Below, piece by piece: positions 6,197 to 13,696 of a stretch of DNA of 21,116 nucleotides. Position 1 is the stretch's first letter; each line of letters starts with the position of its first letter. This stretch comes from an uncultured Peptococcaceae bacterium. GTDB taxonomy: Bacteria > Bacillota > Peptococcia > Peptococcales > Peptococcaceae. The position numbers were made by a program, and so were the translations under genes. Location of the stretch: the NCBI GenBank assembly GCA_900556545.1, contig USPE01000005.1:1-21116 (forward strand), read 5' to 3'. The notes beneath the pieces are model-generated. The model worked only from the letters and a program-made list of their open reading frames with translations, made no database searches and was not told the DNA's origin.

Positions 6197-9100
6197 TTAA
6201 TACCCGGTTCTCGGTAATGTTACCGGCAGCGGCTGATAGACTTTGGTTACCCAGCGGTCGACACCCTGTATCCATTCTCCTTGATACAGCCCGCCGACTT
6301 CTGCCTGATTGACTACACCAACTGGACTTGAGATCTGATTGTTCACCCGGACGGTCATCTGCGGTTCTTCCACCTGTGCAAATCCAGGCTGCACGGTGCC
6401 AAACACAAACATCACCTCGGTTACATATTCATTTTGTGCCAACCCAAGAGCCAGCGGAGATACATCATAAACACGATTGCGTGTGGTACTCAGATTATCT
6501 GCAATGGTTTTATAGCTGCTGCTCAAATTGGTGCGATACACAATCTTATAGGTTTGTTTTTTATTATAGGTGCCGGTCACAATTTTCTGAATCCGCACAT
6601 CCTTTGGCAGAACATCTTTCCAGTAGAAACTTTCCAATGCCACGGTAGAATGGTTGGCAATATCTGAGAAGGTATAGGTAATTTCACCACCTGCCATAAC
6701 CTGATAATATCCCCGTTTTGTAATGGCTACTTCCGTTTCCAGCGGTTCATCCAACACTTCATAGCGCAGAATCTGGTTATTGAACTCAATGGTACAGTCA
6801 ATCTCATTGGGATTGATGCCATAGTAGGCTGGCGCTTTTACTTCCTTTACAACATAACGGCCCAATGGCAATGCTTTGGATACCGCTCTGCCGCTGCTGT
6901 CTGTTTTGATGGTATCCACCACATTCCCGCTCTTATAGGCACGGATCTCAAACACAGCACCGCTTAACAAGGTACCTTTGGGCAAACCATTTTGGCTGTT
7001 ATCTGCCGCAGATTTTTTTATAATCTGAATCTGTCCATGCTCTCCGGTATTTTCCCAGGTAATTTCCGTTGTTTTCCCTGCAGTTACATAGATGGTCTTC
7101 ATGGCCGCATCCAGGGTATAACCATCTGCCGCTTCTAATTCGCGAAGATAGTATTTCCCGGCAGTCAGTTCTTTGTTGATATACACATAACCTTCCTGAT
7201 CCGATTCATACTGTCCGATTGGATTGCGGTTACTATCGTATAACAAAAACTTTACTCCATAGATGCCTTCCCCAGTCAGGGAATCTACTTTATGAATCAA
7301 AATAGAAGCCGCTTTCTTGTTGGTTAATTCCAGGGTAGCGGTTTCCCCATCTTTCACTTCAATTTTCTGTGGTGTTGCATCCAACAGATAACCTTTGGCT
7401 GCTTTTAACTCGGTTACCGTGTACCAACCTTTTTCCAAATCCGGTAGTTGAATCAGGCCATTTCGGTCAGTGGTATATTGCCCGATAACTTCTCCATTCA
7501 TCTTCTGTATTTCAAATTTCACGCCTTCAATTCGTTTCCCTGTTTCTTCATCGGTTTTCATAATCGTCAACCCACCAGTTGGATAGTTGACAAAGGTTAA
7601 GGTCTGCGTATCATGGGTGTTTACCTTTACCGTCTGTGGGGTGGAATCCAACACATACCCATCAATGGTTTTGGTTTCGGTTACCACATAGGTATCCGGC
7701 GGCAAATTCATAAGAACGATCTGACCATTTTCATCAGTGGTGTATAATCCATTGCTGGAAATAGCACCTTCCCCGTCCGGTACAAAAGTACCATCGGAAG
7801 TAATGACTTTGAACTCAACACCCTGTAATGGTTTTCCGGTTACCGCATCTTTTTTCACAATCACCAGTCCACCTTTTGGCTGATTGCGGAACTCTAAGGT
7901 CATGGTTTCATTGGCTTTGATTTTAATGCTCTGTGGCGTATTGTCCAGCACATAACTATCTTTGGCTCTTGTTTCTTTGACGATCACCGTCATGCCCGGT
8001 TCTAAATTATCAATCCGAATGGTTCCAGCACTGTCGGTTACATAGTTTCCGTTGGCGTTGTCAATGACACCGCCATCACTATCTGTCACCAGAAATTCGA
8101 CATCAGAGATTGGCTCTCCGGTGACCGCATCTTTCTTTACGATGAGCAGACTACCCATCTTATCATTACCAAAGGTGACCGTAATCACATCCTGATCTTT
8201 GCCGGACAGATACACCGTCTTGGCACTATCATGAATCACATATCCATCCGGGGCTGAGATTTCCTCCACCACATACGTACCTGCTTTCAGGCCAGTTACC
8301 ACGATTGTCCCATTGCTGCTGGTGCGATACTCGCCAATCACGGTACCGCCCATGCCGCTGGTGCCGCCTAAATAACTTAAACGGAAGTATGCACCTTCCA
8401 GTGGTTTTCCCGTGTCTGCATCCACTTTTTTAATCACGATGGCGCTCTTTGGCACATTCTCAAAGGTGATGGTCTGGTCTTCATCGGCTTTCAGAAATAC
8501 ATCTTTGCTGTCTGGACGGGCCAGTTCATAACCGGATGGTGCAGATACTTCCTGAATTCGATACCAACCCGGTTCTAATTTTTCTAGTTGAATCTGTCCA
8601 TCTTCTCCGCTGGTAAAGGTACCTAACTCCTGTAGATTCCCAACGGTAGAGCCGTTTTCGGCATACCAGACCTGGAACTTCGCACCGCTTAACGCATCTT
8701 TTGTAATACTGTCCAGCTTTTCAATGGTCAGGTCTGGTTTTCTGCTGTTTTCATAAGTGACGGAAACAGTTTCGCCTTTCTTCACATAAACATCTTTTGG
8801 CGTAGTGTCTAAGATGACACCATCTGGTACAGCTTTTTCCGTGATGGTGTACCAACCTTCCAGTAAGGTGTCTAACACAATTTTCCCGTCATTGTCCGTG
8901 GTGTAATCGCCAATCACCTTACCACCTTTTTCTGCGATGGTATAAGTAACACCAGCCAATGGCTTCCGGCTTACTTTATCCACTTTGGTAATTTCTAAAA
9001 TCGCCAGCTTTTGATTGTAAAACACAAGCTGTGTTTTTTCTCCTGCCTTTAACTCCACCGATTTTGTATTGTTTTTATCTAATTCGTAACCCGGTGCTGC

Positions 9101-11194
9101 GACCGTTTCGGTAATCTGATAGCTTCCCGGTACGAAATTGTCCAGCACAATCTTGCCGTCTTTGTCGGTTACAAAGTCCTGATTGTAACTGGTATCAATG
9201 CCACGGATGTGAAAAGTGGTCCCTGCCACTGGTTTCTGACTGTCTTTGTCCAATTTGGAGAGTTCCAGCTCTGCTTTCTTTAAGTTTTCAAATACCAGCT
9301 GCACCGACATCTGACCAGGGGATAACTCTACCGTCTGTGGATTTTCTCCGCTTATCACATATCCCGCCGGTGCTGCAATCTCAGTTACTTGATAGCTACC
9401 CGCTGGTAACTCTTCCACGGTAATCTTGCCCCGTTCATCGGTCTGATACTCCCCGGAAAAATTGTTGTCGATGCCTTCGATTTTGAAGGTTGCACCAGCC
9501 AGCGGCATATCATTGTTTGGGTCGTATTTATAAATGCTGATACCCGGTTTATGACTGTTGGTGCCATGATAGGTCACCGTTTTGTTGGCGCTCACCGTGA
9601 TGGTTTCTTTTTTACTATCCAGTATATAATGCTCTGGTGCTTTAATTTCCTGCACACTATAACTGCCCGGTTTCAATTCGGTGAGGCTCGCCATCCCGGT
9701 GCCATCGGTGGTTACATCGGTCGTAAAACGATAAGTGTCATTGGCACCCGGCAAATAGGTCACGCGGAACACCGCACCTTCTAAATGTTGATTGGTATCT
9801 TTGTCGGTTTTTTCGATTAACAATCCACCATACGGTTCATTCACGAAAGTCACCTCATAGCTATCCTGCTGCAAACCACCTTCTCCATCGGCAATGGTGG
9901 TAATGGTCTGATTATGATCCTTACTCAGCAAATATCCATACGGTGCTTCCACTTCGATAATGCTGTAAGTATTAAAGGGTGTCCCATTTTCCAAAGGTTC
10001 ATATTTTATAATCAGACTTCCGTCATGTGGGTCTTTTACTTCTGTTTTAATAAAGGTGTTAGCATCTACCGGAAATGAAAATTTCCCGCTGGAATCGGTA
10101 CCGTAGCTGCCGATTTCCGCACCATCTTTTAATACTTTGAATACTGCACCAGCTAATGGTTTGTTGTTATTATCTTTTTTATAGACAATTACCTGTCCAT
10201 CTTCCACCACGGGTTTGTCTGGATCCACCGGCTCTTCCGGCTTAGTTGCACCATAGGTAAATTTGGCAGTGCTCTTTTTGGTGTTGATAGGATCGAACGT
10301 GCTATAATAATCCTGACAGTCGGTCTGGACTGTTTTCGCATAGTACACAGCGTTATCTTCTGCCTGTACATATAACTGTACATCAAAGTTTGTGTTTGCG
10401 GCATCGGCTACAGGAACACGAACCTTAAAGTCATCGCCAACGGCAAAGCTGCTCTTGGGCTGGTTATTCTTATCTGTAATTTTTGCAGAAGCCGGAGCAT
10501 TCTTCAGGTTCACGGTTACACTGTGGGTTGCATCATAATTGGCGGTGATGGTATAAGTCTGCTCTACATAACCATCCTGCTCCGTTGGACTGCCGGATGC
10601 GGTCAGCTTACATTCCAGTTCTACCGGAATGCTCTGCCAGTTGGCACTGGCCTGATAGATTTTATCCATGGCTGCTTTTACTCGATTCCCCTGTGCGGTG
10701 CCATCACTTTTCCATAAGGAATACTCCCAACTGCCTGCCAGTGTCCAAACCACATTTCGGGTGGCGTAATAGGCTTCTTTGTTCGTTTCTAACCCCAAAG
10801 ATTCCGGCGTATTGTAAGGATACCCATTCATAATAGCTCCATAAATACGAGGACTCTGCACAGTCTGCGTTAAATTGGCTTCCCGATCCCCTAAATTGTT
10901 TACCCCCAGTTGGTCAGGAATGACGCAATAGCAGGGATAATTTGTGGTTACCCCATTGCGGTTTTTTCCTTGGAAATAGGCAAAGTAGCCATTCTTGGCT
11001 TTTCCATTGTATAGCATACATTTGATTGGGGTTGCTTTATCGCCGATTATATAAATGTTGTTTTCCCGGAGCGCTTCTTCCGGGCTGGATGCAGCAAAGG
11101 CTGGTGCAGTGCCAGTTAAAAAAGTAACGCATAAAAAAACGACCAGTAAAATAAGACTGGTCGTGCGTTGTATCGTTTTGTTTGTAAGAGACAT
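6197..11194 (-). CDS. Giant CnaB-repeat surface adhesin with degenerate thioester head
   Basis: A 1665-residue exported protein. It has a signal peptide (about 1-35, ending in an AFA|A-type site). A head (about 36-170) resembles thioester (TQXA) domains, with a Cys in PCYCVIP near 85 but Arg instead of Gln in ATRNVVW near 145. A beta-rich segment spans about 170-330. Twelve consecutive CnaB/SpaA-like repeats follow (about 330-1485). Each repeat keeps the Lys of its first strand, the Glu of the Y-x-x-x-E motif and a closing Asn, so intramolecular isopeptide bonds are expected. A distinct C-terminal domain (about 1485-1660) ends LPRTGY and then stops: no membrane segment or basic tail follows. 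The ATG at 11194 with AGGAGGAG upstream is preferred over an in-frame TTG at 11215. It is probably the substrate of the element's own sortase and an adhesin of the donor surface. Confidence 0.88.
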   Translation of the reverse strand: MSLTNKTIQRTTSLILLVVFLCVTFLTGTAPAFAASSPEEALRENNIYIIGDKATPIKCMLYNGKAKNGYFAYFQGKNRNGVTTNYPCYCVIPDQLGVNNLGDREANLTQTVQSPRIYGAIMNGYPYNTPESLGLETNKEAYYATRNVVWTLAGSWEYSLWKSDGTAQGNRVKAAMDKIYQASANWQSIPVELECKLTASGSPTEQDGYVEQTYTITANYDATHSVTVNLKNAPASAKITDKNNQPKSSFAVGDDFKVRVPVADAANTNFDVQLYVQAEDNAVYYAKTVQTDCQDYYSTFDPINTKKSTAKFTYGATKPEEPVDPDKPVVEDGQVIVYKKDNNNKPLAGAVFKVLKDGAEIGSYGTDSSGKFSFPVDANTFIKTEVKDPHDGSLIIKYEPLENGTPFNTYSIIEVEAPYGYLLSKDHNQTITTIADGEGGLQQDSYEVTFVNEPYGGLLIEKTDKDTNQHLEGAVFRVTYLPGANDTYRFTTDVTTDGTGMASLTELKPGSYSVQEIKAPEHYILDSKKETITVSANKTVTYHGTNSHKPGISIYKYDPNNDMPLAGATFKIEGIDNNFSGEYQTDERGKITVEELPAGSYQVTEIAAPAGYVISGENPQTVELSPGQMSVQLVFENLKKAELELSKLDKDSQKPVAGTTFHIRGIDTSYNQDFVTDKDGKIVLDNFVPGSYQITETVAAPGYELDKNNTKSVELKAGEKTQLVFYNQKLAILEITKVDKVSRKPLAGVTYTIAEKGGKVIGDYTTDNDGKIVLDTLLEGWYTITEKAVPDGVILDTTPKDVYVKKGETVSVTYENSRKPDLTIEKLDSITKDALSGAKFQVWYAENGSTVGNLQELGTFTSGEDGQIQLEKLEPGWYRIQEVSAPSGYELARPDSKDVFLKADEDQTITFENVPKSAIVIKKVDADTGKPLEGAYFRLSYLGGTSGMGGTVIGEYRTSSNGTIVVTGLKAGTYVVEEISAPDGYVIHDSAKTVYLSGKDQDVITVTFGNDKMGSLLIVKKDAVTGEPISDVEFLVTDSDGGVIDNANGNYVTDSAGTIRIDNLEPGMTVIVKETRAKDSYVLDNTPQSIKIKANETMTLEFRNQPKGGLVIVKKDAVTGKPLQGVEFKVITSDGTFVPDGEGAISSNGLYTTDENGQIVLMNLPPDTYVVTETKTIDGYVLDSTPQTVKVNTHDTQTLTFVNYPTGGLTIMKTDEETGKRIEGVKFEIQKMNGEVIGQYTTDRNGLIQLPDLEKGWYTVTELKAAKGYLLDATPQKIEVKDGETATLELTNKKAASILIHKVDSLTGEGIYGVKFLLYDSNRNPIGQYESDQEGYVYINKELTAGKYYLRELEAADGYTLDAAMKTIYVTAGKTTEITWENTGEHGQIQIIKKSAADNSQNGLPKGTLLSGAVFEIRAYKSGNVVDTIKTDSSGRAVSKALPLGRYVVKEVKAPAYYGINPNEIDCTIEFNNQILRYEVLDEPLETEVAITKRGYYQVMAGGEITYTFSDIANHSTVALESFYWKDVLPKDVRIQKIVTGTYNKKQTYKIVYRTNLSSSYKTIADNLSTTRNRVYDVSPLALGLAQNEYVTEVMFVFGTVQPGFAQVEEPQMTVRVNNQISSPVGVVNQAEVGGLYQGEWIQGVDRWVTKVYQPLPVTLPRTGY

Positions 11195-11223
11195 CGGTTT
11201 CTCCTCCTGATTCAATTTTTTAA

Positions 11224-11257
11224 TAAAAAAGAAGCTGCTTATTGGAATAAACAGCTT
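11224..11257 (-). terminator. Strong intrinsic terminator / possible attenuator before the adhesin gene
   Basis: On the minus strand GAAGCTG...CAGCTTC forms a stem of 7 G/C-rich and further A/T pairs around a small central loop (11257-11231), followed directly by a run of six T (11230-11225). It ends the leader-nucleotidyltransferase-HEPN remnant transcript. Only about 30 bases separate the T-run from the adhesin ATG and they include its ribosome binding site. That leaves no room for a full promoter, so the adhesin must depend on read-through or on relief of termination. Confidence 0.75.
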
Positions 11258-11273
11258 CCCTGGAAATGTTCAT

Positions 11274-11366
11274 TTATTTTTTCTCCAAATATAATTTGAT
11301 GGCAGTTAAAAATTGCTGTGCTTGTTCAATCCGATGCTGCGACAAAGCCTGAAGGGTTTCATCCAT
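11274..11366 (-). pseudogene. HEPN-domain toxin remnant (30 residues)
   Basis: The ATG at 11366 overlaps the nucleotidyltransferase stop (ATGGATGA arrangement), exactly where the HEPN partner normally follows in MNT-HEPN modules. The 30 codons read MDETLQALSQHRIEQAQQ and then FLTAIKLYLEKK before TAA. This resembles the first helix of HEPN proteins. The rest, including the R-x4-6-H nuclease motif, is missing, and the terminator hairpin begins 17 bases past the stop. It could instead be a genuine small protein; the overlap and helix pattern favour a truncated toxin. Confidence 0.55.
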
Positions 11367-11700
11367 ATAATTCAACTCCATCTTTGATAATGTTTTGATA
11401 GAAAGGCAGTACCTTCTTCCCATGTTCAAAACTTTCTTTATCACGCAATAAAATAGAGATCATAATATCATGTTCCAAACCGATCCGACTACTTAATTTG
11501 CTAACTTCTTTTCTATATGACAGCACTTCTTCCTTAGAACAATCTAAAACGACCATAATGTCAATATCCGATTCCGGTGTAAAATCACCTCTGGCATACG
11601 ATCCATATAACACAACCTTATAGAGCTTGTCAGAAAGTAACGCAAATACAGATTCCATTACAGATGCAGTGATCACCTGAACTTTATCCTTTGCTTGCAT
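11359..11700 (-). CDS. MNT-type minimal nucleotidyltransferase (MntA-like antitoxin)
   Basis: A 113-residue protein with the nucleotidyltransferase signature GSYARGDFTPESDID (33-47), i.e. GS-x10-DxD, in the pol-beta minimal nucleotidyltransferase family. In MNT-HEPN systems this protein is the antitoxin that blocks the HEPN ribonuclease by transferring AMP to it. Here the HEPN gene is reduced to 30 codons, so the protein appears orphaned. The ATG at 11700 has AGGAGG 8 bases upstream and is preferred over a GTG at 11709. It has its own promoter and overlaps a 29-codon leader. Lower G+C than the flanking sortase and adhesin genes fits insertion as cargo. Confidence 0.85.
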   Translation of the reverse strand: MQAKDKVQVITASVMESVFALLSDKLYKVVLYGSYARGDFTPESDIDIMVVLDCSKEEVLSYRKEVSKLSSRIGLEHDIMISILLRDKESFEHGKKVLPFYQNIIKDGVELYG

Positions 11701-11773
11701 AAACAACACCTCCTGCTTTTAGAATAGCCCCACATAAAAACCCTGCAACAAACTGTTTTCCATTCTGTTTCAT
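11684..11773 (-). CDS. 29-residue leader peptide, signal-peptide-like remnant
   Basis: A small open frame with a good AGGAG site and ATG at 11773. It is basic at the N-terminus, then has a hydrophobic stretch (KQFVAGFLCGAILK) and ends AGGVVYASKG. The pattern resembles signal peptides of clostridial stalk/copper-amine-oxidase-N-like secreted proteins, but nothing follows it. It overlaps the nucleotidyltransferase start by 17 bases in another frame, and the ribosome binding site of that gene lies inside it. It could be a remnant of a lost secreted protein, a leader for translational coupling, or a tiny membrane peptide. Confidence 0.5.
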   Translation of the reverse strand: MKQNGKQFVAGFLCGAILKAGGVVYASKG

Positions 11774-11808
11774 ATTGCCTCGCTCCTCTCATTGTTTTTT
11801 CACCATAC

Positions 11809-11836
11809 ACTATACTACATACGCAGAGCAAAGCAA
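11809..11836 (-). promoter_or_regulatory. Promoter of the leader-nucleotidyltransferase unit
   Basis: On the minus strand -35 TTGCTT (11836-11831), 16-base spacer, -10 TATAGT (11814-11809). It lies in the 175-base gap between the sortase stop (11949) and the leader ATG (11773). The rest of that gap holds a spaced 7-bp inverted repeat (AACAATA 11859-11865 and TATTGTT 11885-11891) and no gene I can support. Confidence 0.6.
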
Positions 11837-11948
11837 CTATAATGTTCCGCAACAGAGTAACAATAGCCGGTTTTCTGCCATTTTTATTGTTTGGAAGCTG
11901 CGAACTGCGATAGAAGCGATCGGTTGCCTGGTAAAACCATTTGCTTTT

Positions 11949-12758
11949 TCACCCTTTTTCATGCACTTCTACTGCGGTAACACAATATCGATATGCACTT
12001 TCATTTCTCACACAGGTCACTAACGTCAATTGATTTTGCTCGGTACGATTTAAAACGCTGGTATCGGTTTCTAATATCTTATCCACCGATACGACCTGAT
12101 AGGTACGAATACCCAACTTTGTGGTATAAATAATTTTATCTCCATAACGTAATGTGTGAAGTTTGCCGAAATAATTACTGTTCCCGCGATTATGACCACA
12201 TAATGCCACATTCCCATCCCACACACTGCTATCCCGCATATGGGCAATGCCTTTCTTCATGTTGGCGGCACTTTCTCCCTCATAAATCCGCACCGATAAA
12301 TCCAGCTTTGGAATTTCTAAACGGCCAATATGGCCAGCTGTATAGTAAAGTGCATCGGTTACTGCAGTGATCCAGCTTTCTGACTTCCAGGCATAATGAT
12401 CCGTAATGTCCGGGGCTGGCAGCAAGCTTTCTACAATCCCGTTCCCGGTTTGTGTAATTCCTGTCGTATCTTTATAGTCCCGCTCCGTCAACAGATTTGG
12501 AGTTAACCGTTCTCCGGCATCTAAGGTATACGAAGTCATACTGCCAAAAGCCGGAGGGATATACGCTGCCGTTTTCCCGCGGTTATGATTCTGCGTGGCT
12601 TCCGTTTCTAAAACTTTTTCCTCGGTTGAAGTGGGAATCCCCAACTCTTCTTGGATACCGGAAAAAGTATAGGTCAAATCAGAGGCAAACACTGGCTGTG
12701 CGGTACACAACAACCATGCCAGTAACACCCCAACTGCACAGTTTTTCTGTTTCATCAT
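11949..12758 (-). CDS. Secreted sortase (unassigned class)
   Basis: A 269-residue protein with a signal peptide (about 1-26, cleavage likely after PVFA), a variable linker (about 27-140) and a C-terminal sortase domain. The catalytic triad is present: H189 in LCGHNRG, C249 in TLVTC, R257 in AYRYC. Sortases cut LPxTG-type signals and join the protein to a cell-wall amine or pilin lysine. The class is unclear: GHN-x-F suggests B, the strand order D/E. Most sortases keep an uncleaved membrane anchor, whereas this one seems cleavable. The ATG at 12758 overlaps the upstream stop as ATGATGA; an earlier in-frame ATG at 12767 has poor spacing. The adhesin ending in LPRTGY further downstream is the obvious substrate. 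Confidence 0.82.
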   Translation of the reverse strand: MMKQKNCAVGVLLAWLLCTAQPVFASDLTYTFSGIQEELGIPTSTEEKVLETEATQNHNRGKTAAYIPPAFGSMTSYTLDAGERLTPNLLTERDYKDTTGITQTGNGIVESLLPAPDITDHYAWKSESWITAVTDALYYTAGHIGRLEIPKLDLSVRIYEGESAANMKKGIAHMRDSSVWDGNVALCGHNRGNSNYFGKLHTLRYGDKIIYTTKLGIRTYQVVSVDKILETDTSVLNRTEQNQLTLVTCVRNESAYRYCVTAVEVHEKG

Positions 12759-13681
12759 GCTCCCCATCGCTCCTCTACTGTTTTTGTTTCTTCTCTGTTT
12801 TTACGAATCCGTTGTAGGCCATAGACGCCCGCACCCAAAAGAAACAGGATCGCTGCTGCACTGCCAATCTGCTTGGCTGGCAGTGTTGTCCAGAAGGGTT
12901 CCCGTTCCCCTATAAAATGAAATCGGTATTTCATCCCTTCCACCTCCGTCTTTTCTACCCATCCGCGATAAACCGCTGTTACGGTGTACCCTTTGGCATA
13001 TTTTTGGGTCACACTGCCCTCATAAGTCACAACCGCAGTGTAACGATTGGGCATTTCATAACCATCCACCAGAGCAACATTGGAGGTTTGCCAATCCACA
13101 CCTTTCAACCGGTAGGTCACACCATCTTCTGTGACATTTTTGGGAATCCAGGATAAATCTGCACCATCCAGGTTGGGAAACTGTCGTACTTTGGTTTTCG
13201 TCACACGCTTGCTGCCATAGCCCTGGGCAGTTGCCTGAATGCTATTGGTATCCAGATACACCGTACCCGTATACCCATCTTCGGTGGTCACCTCCTTTTT
13301 GTCATCCAACATACCAAGCAAGACTTCCATCCGGTTTGAGTTGCTCTCAAAGGTCACAGGATGCTCATATTCTTTTTTATTAACGTTCTTCTGGGCTTCC
13401 TCCTCCTGTTTTAGAAATTTCCAGCGGATCCCGTCTTCCCGAAATGCTTCTCTTGGAATCTGATCTGGATCTTCATTCCTATCCAACAAATATTCCTTTG
13501 TGTACACCAGCTGCCCATTTTCTTCTTTCCAGGAGGCCTCCATTGGCTGCAGTTCTTTCGTTTCAAAGGCCAACTCCCGTTGTGGTGCATCCTGACTGCT
13601 ATACCACTGGCATCCCAAAAAGCCCAGCAAAAATGCCAGTACAAAAAGGGCTGCCAGCATACCGCCTTGTTTTTTTGTCAT
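12755..13681 (-). CDS. Bitopic membrane protein of the transfer module, unrecognised family
   Basis: A 308-residue protein with an N-terminal hydrophobic segment (about 8-24, ending LGFLGC, possibly a lipobox-like Cys), a long extracytoplasmic region, a second hydrophobic segment (about 270-287) and a basic cytoplasmic tail. The outer region carries Lys/Glu-rich and beta-strand-rich parts (for example YTAVVTYEGSVTQKYAKGYTVTAVYRG). I do not recognise a domain. Its position, 15 bases after virB4 and overlapping the sortase start, suggests a structural part of the mating channel or a surface-protein assembly partner. AAGGAG lies 7-8 bases before the ATG. Confidence 0.75.
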   Translation of the reverse strand: MTKKQGGMLAALFVLAFLLGFLGCQWYSSQDAPQRELAFETKELQPMEASWKEENGQLVYTKEYLLDRNEDPDQIPREAFREDGIRWKFLKQEEEAQKNVNKKEYEHPVTFESNSNRMEVLLGMLDDKKEVTTEDGYTGTVYLDTNSIQATAQGYGSKRVTKTKVRQFPNLDGADLSWIPKNVTEDGVTYRLKGVDWQTSNVALVDGYEMPNRYTAVVTYEGSVTQKYAKGYTVTAVYRGWVEKTEVEGMKYRFHFIGEREPFWTTLPAKQIGSAAAILFLLGAGVYGLQRIRKNREETKTVEERWGA

Positions 13682-13696
13682 TGTATTCGCTCCTTC

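Noticed and set aside
6197..10200. Possible tandem DNA repeat array in the adhesin gene
   Set aside because: The repeats are clear at protein level but diverged at DNA level, so they are domains rather than a recent DNA repeat expansion.
6328..10833. Several plus-strand open frames of 60-110 codons opposite the adhesin
   Set aside because: They are antisense shadows of the repeat-rich coding sequence with no ribosome binding sites or recognisable domains.
11859..11891. Spaced inverted repeat AACAATA-N19-TATTGTT between sortase and promoter
   Set aside because: The arms are short and A+T-rich with a long loop; too weak to call a terminator or operator.
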